Of a DNA stretch of 18,638 nt, positions 15,290 through 18,638 are shown in pieces. The stretch is from Chitinophagaceae bacterium. Lineage in GTDB: Bacteria; Bacteroidota; Bacteroidia; Chitinophagales; Chitinophagaceae. The first letter of the stretch is position 1. The number at the start of each line of letters is the position of its first letter. The notes below the pieces were generated by a model that saw only the letters and a list, made by a program, of their open reading frames with translations, was not told the origin of the DNA and ran no database searches. Location of the stretch: positions 1 through 18,638 of the forward strand of contig JAIPBY010000018.1 in the NCBI GenBank assembly GCA_021738605.1, written 5' to 3'. The translations under genes and the position numbers were made by a program.

Positions 15290-17863
15290 TTACTTAGGAT
15301 CAAGTGCATTCTTGATTCTTTCAGCAACATCTTGCAGATGGTATTTGCTCATTGCATCCGGCATGCTTGGTGCAGCAGCCTGGATTTCAGACCTGAGGGA
15401 TGAAAGATGAGCACGAACAACAGATGATACATCCGTTTTCTTTGCATCAGTTCCCATGCTCATTGAACCACCCAGAGAAAGGGTCATGCCACCACCGGTA
15501 TTGTTGCCCAGCAGGGTAATCATTCTTTCTGCATATGCCTTTTGAAGGTTTCTTCTGTGGCCATCAATTTTTTTCTTGGCGGCTAGTTCGTTCCAAATAC
15601 CTTTTTTCAGGTCACCAAACAGTTCATCAATGTTATAGGCATTGGCAAACCTATTGGCAGAGGTTGTCATTCTTGTCAGGCGTGCACCAGACAGGATACT
15701 GCCCAGCACGTTGTCCTGGATGGAGCCAAGTTGGTCGCCAGTAGGGCTGCTGATCTTGTCAAGGATATTGTTGTCCAGCATCCAGGTTGGGGTTGTAAAC
15801 AATTGGGTGTTTACAAAAGCAACCGCTTCTTTCTGCATGGCTTTTGGCGTTACTTCAAATACACTACCAGCTTGTTCCACGCTTTTTGGTGTTTCATAGT
15901 ATCCACCAATGTTGCGCACCACATGGCCAAGGTAACGGTTGAATTGTGAAACCACTTGTCCGTACATCTGCGCAAGGTTTGAATAATTATTGCCTTCCTC
16001 TTTTGTCCACTCAGGAAGATTGGTAACAATCCTTTTCAGGTTTTTAATCCCGTATTCACTGGCTTTCATGGCATTGTCTCCCAAGTCTTCACTTTGTGTT
16101 CTCGCATCAGATGTATTGCCACTCTCATAGGTGCCAAACCAAACGCGTGGATTTTGTGCGATCCTTTCATTGTACAACTTGTTCCTTTGCTTCTTATCTG
16201 ATTCTTCAGTATCTGCACCATATCCATAACCCCATTCGATGGCCCACTTGTCGTAGTCGCCAATGCGGGGGAACATGCCTACTTTACTGATATTGTCTTC
16301 TGGTTGTGCAACATAGTTGAAACGTGCGTAGTCCATGATGGAGGCAGTGTGGCCATTGGCTTCAACCCATGTTTTATCACGGAGTTTTTCAACCGGAGTC
16401 TTGCTGCTTGATCCCATGTTGTGGCGAAGGCCAAGGGTATGTCCTACTTCATGTGATGACACGAAACGGATCAGGTTGCCCATCAGGTCATCATCAAATG
16501 TCATTTTACGTGCATCAGGATCAACTGCTGCAGCTTGAACAAAATACCAATCATGCACCAGGCTCATTACATTGTGGTACCAACCGATATGGCTTTCAAT
16601 GATCTCACCACTGCGGGGATCGTGCACGTTTGGTCCGTATGCATTGGCAATGTCTGAAGCAAAATAACGGATCACAGAGAAGCGGGCATCTTCAAGGCTC
16701 ATGGTGCTATCGTTCTCTGGCCATTCTTTACCTACGATGGCATTTTTGAAACCGGCTTTTTCGAAAGCAGCCTGCCAGTCATTGATACCCTTGATCAGGT
16801 AAGGCCTCCATTTCTTTGGTGTGGCAGGATCAATATAATATACAATTGGTTTTTGGGGCTCAACCAGTTCACCTTTTTTCCATCTTTCAACATCTTCTTT
16901 TTTAGGTTGAAGGTTCCAACGGACGATGAAGTTCTCGTTTTCAACCTTTTGCTGGTTGTCGCTGTAGACGGTATAGTCGTCTGCAAAATAACCTACACGT
17001 TGATCACTCATCCTTTTTTTCATGGGCGATTCTGGGAGAAGGATGAATGAAGTATTGGTTTCAAGGGTAACCGCACCCGCAGCACTTGCCGCTGGAAGGC
17101 TTGGTGAAGGGAAAGGAGAAGGGGCAGCTCCAAATCCGCCACCGCTGGAGGCGCTAAATGTTTTTACGGTGCGCACCTCAGTATTGATGGGGAAACTCTT
17201 GATGGTTTCGATGTAAGAACGGTCCGCCATCAGCATGGTCAGGTTGAACCTTCTTTTTGAAGAAGAATTGAGTGAAACCACTTGATTATCCCCTTTGAAG
17301 AAATCTGTTACATCGATGACCGCTCCGCTGGAATCCTTTCCGAGGGATTTGATGTCAAATGCAGCTGCAATGGGATCAAGGTTGGAATTTCTCACTGCCT
17401 TGTAAATGGGCTGGCTTGAATCTGCTACGCTTATAACCGTAACAACCCTCATGAAAATGTTGTTGCTAGGGCCTTTTTCAAATTTGACCACTTGTTGGTT
17501 GGCCATTTCTCCACCATAGACGCCACCGCCACCGGCAACCTTGGAGAAACGGGTTATGGCCATGATCTCCCTTCCGAAAAGGGATTCATTGAGCTCAAAA
17601 TAGAACTTATCGTCTACTTTGTGAACGGTGAAAAGTCCTTTTGAGGACTTGGCCTTGCCTGTGATAACCTCTTTATAAGGCTTAGGGCCTGTTTTGGGGG
17701 CTCCCATTGGAGGCATGGAGGGTGCGCCAGTGCCAGGAGCCGCCGGTGCTGAGGCTGGAGAGGGAGGAGGCATGTCTCTCCTGTTTTGTGCAACCGAAAA
17801 AAACTGTTGGGTCAGGAATATGCCGGCTATTGCGGCTGTCCTGATAAATTGGGTTGATCTCAT
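15290..17863 (-). CDS. Secreted zinc-dependent metalloprotease (DUF5117/DUF5118, Met-zincin type)
   Basis: The 857-residue product starts with a signal peptide (positively charged start, hydrophobic 9-22, likely cleavage after SVA at 25), so it should be exported. There is no lipobox Cys, and I see no type IX sorting domain at the C-terminus. A Pro/Ala/Gly-rich linker (31-62) leads to the regions resembling DUF5118 and DUF5117 (about 63-380), which hold a second Gly/Pro/Ala-rich insert (239-264). The catalytic domain has the full metzincin motif HEVGHTLGLRH, with His471, Glu472, His475 and His481. A Met-turn follows at SIMDYARFNY (Met510). All zinc ligands and the general base are present, so activity is expected. 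The substrate is unknown. It is a single gene, convergent with the permease and divergent from the exbB-like gene. Confidence 0.9.
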   Translation of the reverse strand: MRSTQFIRTAAIAGIFLTQQFFSVAQNRRDMPPPSPASAPAAPGTGAPSMPPMGAPKTGPKPYKEVITGKAKSSKGLFTVHKVDDKFYFELNESLFGREIMAITRFSKVAGGGGVYGGEMANQQVVKFEKGPSNNIFMRVVTVISVADSSQPIYKAVRNSNLDPIAAAFDIKSLGKDSSGAVIDVTDFFKGDNQVVSLNSSSKRRFNLTMLMADRSYIETIKSFPINTEVRTVKTFSASSGGGFGAAPSPFPSPSLPAASAAGAVTLETNTSFILLPESPMKKRMSDQRVGYFADDYTVYSDNQQKVENENFIVRWNLQPKKEDVERWKKGELVEPQKPIVYYIDPATPKKWRPYLIKGINDWQAAFEKAGFKNAIVGKEWPENDSTMSLEDARFSVIRYFASDIANAYGPNVHDPRSGEIIESHIGWYHNVMSLVHDWYFVQAAAVDPDARKMTFDDDLMGNLIRFVSSHEVGHTLGLRHNMGSSSKTPVEKLRDKTWVEANGHTASIMDYARFNYVAQPEDNISKVGMFPRIGDYDKWAIEWGYGYGADTEESDKKQRNKLYNERIAQNPRVWFGTYESGNTSDARTQSEDLGDNAMKASEYGIKNLKRIVTNLPEWTKEEGNNYSNLAQMYGQVVSQFNRYLGHVVRNIGGYYETPKSVEQAGSVFEVTPKAMQKEAVAFVNTQLFTTPTWMLDNNILDKISSPTGDQLGSIQDNVLGSILSGARLTRMTTSANRFANAYNIDELFGDLKKGIWNELAAKKKIDGHRRNLQKAYAERMITLLGNNTGGGMTLSLGGSMSMGTDAKKTDVSSVVRAHLSSLRSEIQAAAPSMPDAMSKYHLQDVAERIKNALDPK

Positions 17864-18138
17864 TTTTCTCTTTTTTGTGGAACGTAAATATATGGTTTAT
17901 GTCTAATAAAACAGCAGAAACTGAACAATGGTTCTGACGGCATAAAATCGGAAAATTTGCGCCATTTTTAAATTATTTTAATTTTTTTTCACCCAGTGAT
18001 TTTTTTTAATCAATTTCATTAACTTGCTCTGCGTCAACTGAAGTTTTCTACCAAAAGACTCGGTCTTGAAGTGACAATTCAGCGGATGTAAACTATTTTT
18101 TTAACAAACAGAAATTTTAAATTCTAAAAACGAAAGTC
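17864..18138. other. A/T-rich divergent intergenic region
   Basis: This 275-bp spacer separates the start codons of the metalloprotease (- strand) and the exbB-like gene (+ strand), so it must hold both promoters. For the - strand, TATATTTA (complement of 17885-17892) matches seven of the eight positions, fixed and free, of TAnnTTTG and ends 21 nt before the ATG. For the + strand, TATTTTTT at 18094-18101 is a similar near-match 37 nt before the ATG. Neither has a convincing -33 partner. Two T8 runs, each after an A, start 18 bp apart (17981 and 17999). No open frame or RNA gene was recognised here. Confidence 0.45.
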
Positions 18139-18638
18139 ATGGCTGAAACTAAACCAAATGCAGCTGCTAAAGCATCAACATCCAAAGGTGGAGGAAACGC
18201 AATTTCTTATCTGGCACCCATTATTTGTGTTATCGCCGGATATGTAGTATGGAGATTTGTTTTGGGTAATCCGGATGGATTCTCCAAGCCGGATGAATTG
18301 GGCGGTTTCTGGCCTTCACACAAAGGACCGACAGGCGCCTGGAACAAAATGTACGAAGGTGGAATCATCGTTCCTTTGTTGATCGGTTGTCTTTTCATGG
18401 TAATTGTATTCTCAATCGAGCGTTTCCTGACCATCAGCAAGGCGACTGGTACTGCTTCAAACGCAGAATTTGTACGCAAGGTGCAATTCGAATTGGCCAA
18501 CAAGAATGTTGACGCTGCCATCGCTCTTTGCGACAAGCAAAAAGGAAGCGTAGGCAATGTAATGAAGGCTGGTTTGAAGAAATACAAGGAAATGATTTCT
18601 TCTTCAGAATTCTCTACTGACCAAAAGGTTGCTGCCAT
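18139..18638 (+). CDS. MotA/TolQ/ExbB proton channel family protein, 5' part (3' end outside window)
   Basis: ATG 18139 opens a frame of 166 codons that runs off the window edge. ExbB/TolQ proteins form the inner-membrane proton channel that drives TonB-dependent uptake or Tol-Pal function. After an Ala/Lys/Gly-rich start come a hydrophobic segment (about 22-43, ISYLAPIICVIAGYVVWRFV), a polar loop (44-73), and a second membrane segment (about 74-95, GGIIVPLLIGCLFMVIVFSIERF). A cytoplasmic helical region follows, with FVRKVQFELANKNVDAAIALCD. The second segment with its ERFLTISKA end fits the first helix of ExbB; the earlier one is additional. The remaining channel helices would lie beyond the window. 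In Bacteroidota, exbD-like genes usually follow. The family call is strong; exbB versus tolQ is not settled. Confidence 0.86.
   Translation, partial: MAETKPNAAAKASTSKGGGNAISYLAPIICVIAGYVVWRFVLGNPDGFSKPDELGGFWPSHKGPTGAWNKMYEGGIIVPLLIGCLFMVIVFSIERFLTISKATGTASNAEFVRKVQFELANKNVDAAIALCDKQKGSVGNVMKAGLKKYKEMISSSEFSTDQKVAA

Noticed and set aside
18207..18638. 143-codon open frame on the - strand at the window end
   Set aside because: The + strand frame from ATG 18139 encodes a clear ExbB/TolQ-type protein through the same bases, so this is its shadow.
1..18638. Mobile element, CRISPR, phage-defence or other novel system
   Set aside because: No transposase, integrase, terminal repeats, spacer arrays, nuclease or toxin-antitoxin pair was seen; all larger frames are accounted for by housekeeping or envelope genes.

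Overview
The window reads as chromosomal DNA of a member of the phylum Bacteroidota, most likely near the family Chitinophagaceae. This rests on gene content and style: a short NuoG without a molybdopterin domain, a DUF5117/Met-zincin type metalloprotease, an ExbB-like protein with an extra N-terminal membrane segment, A/T-rich leaders without Shine-Dalgarno sequences, and a TAnnTTTG-type promoter element ahead of the main operon. The family assignment is an inference and was not tested by any search.

Layout. Positions 1-569 hold the 3' end of a TPR-repeat protein gene, closed by a strong intrinsic terminator (592-622). A promoter candidate (703-710) then leads into a complete 14-gene complex I operon on the + strand, nuoA-B-C-D-E-F-G-H-I-J-K-L-M-N (730-13831), in canonical order with separate nuoC and nuoD. 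After an 86-bp gap with a small hairpin comes a stand-alone MacB/FtsX-type ABC permease (13918-15195). A long inverted repeat (15231-15272) sits between it and the convergent gene for a secreted zinc metalloprotease (15290-17863, - strand). A 275-bp A/T-rich divergent spacer follows, and then the 5' part of an ExbB/TolQ/MotA-family proton channel gene (18139 onward), cut by the window edge.

How the genes work together. NuoE, F and G form the NADH-oxidising module (FMN and Fe-S clusters). NuoB, C, D and I form the connecting quinone-reducing module. NuoA, H, J, K, L, M and N form the proton-pumping membrane arm. Nearly all expected cluster ligands and the key membrane Glu/Lys residues are visible, so the complex looks functional and able to accept NADH. 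The ExbB-like protein would use the resulting proton-motive force to energise outer-membrane transport. The permease and the metalloprotease have no clear functional tie to complex I.

I see no mobile element, CRISPR array, tRNA, rRNA or pseudogene. Most of the window is ordinary housekeeping sequence. The points most worth a second look are the cysteine pairs in the short NuoG, the extra membrane segment of the ExbB-like protein, the uncharacterised metzincin, and the orphan permease.
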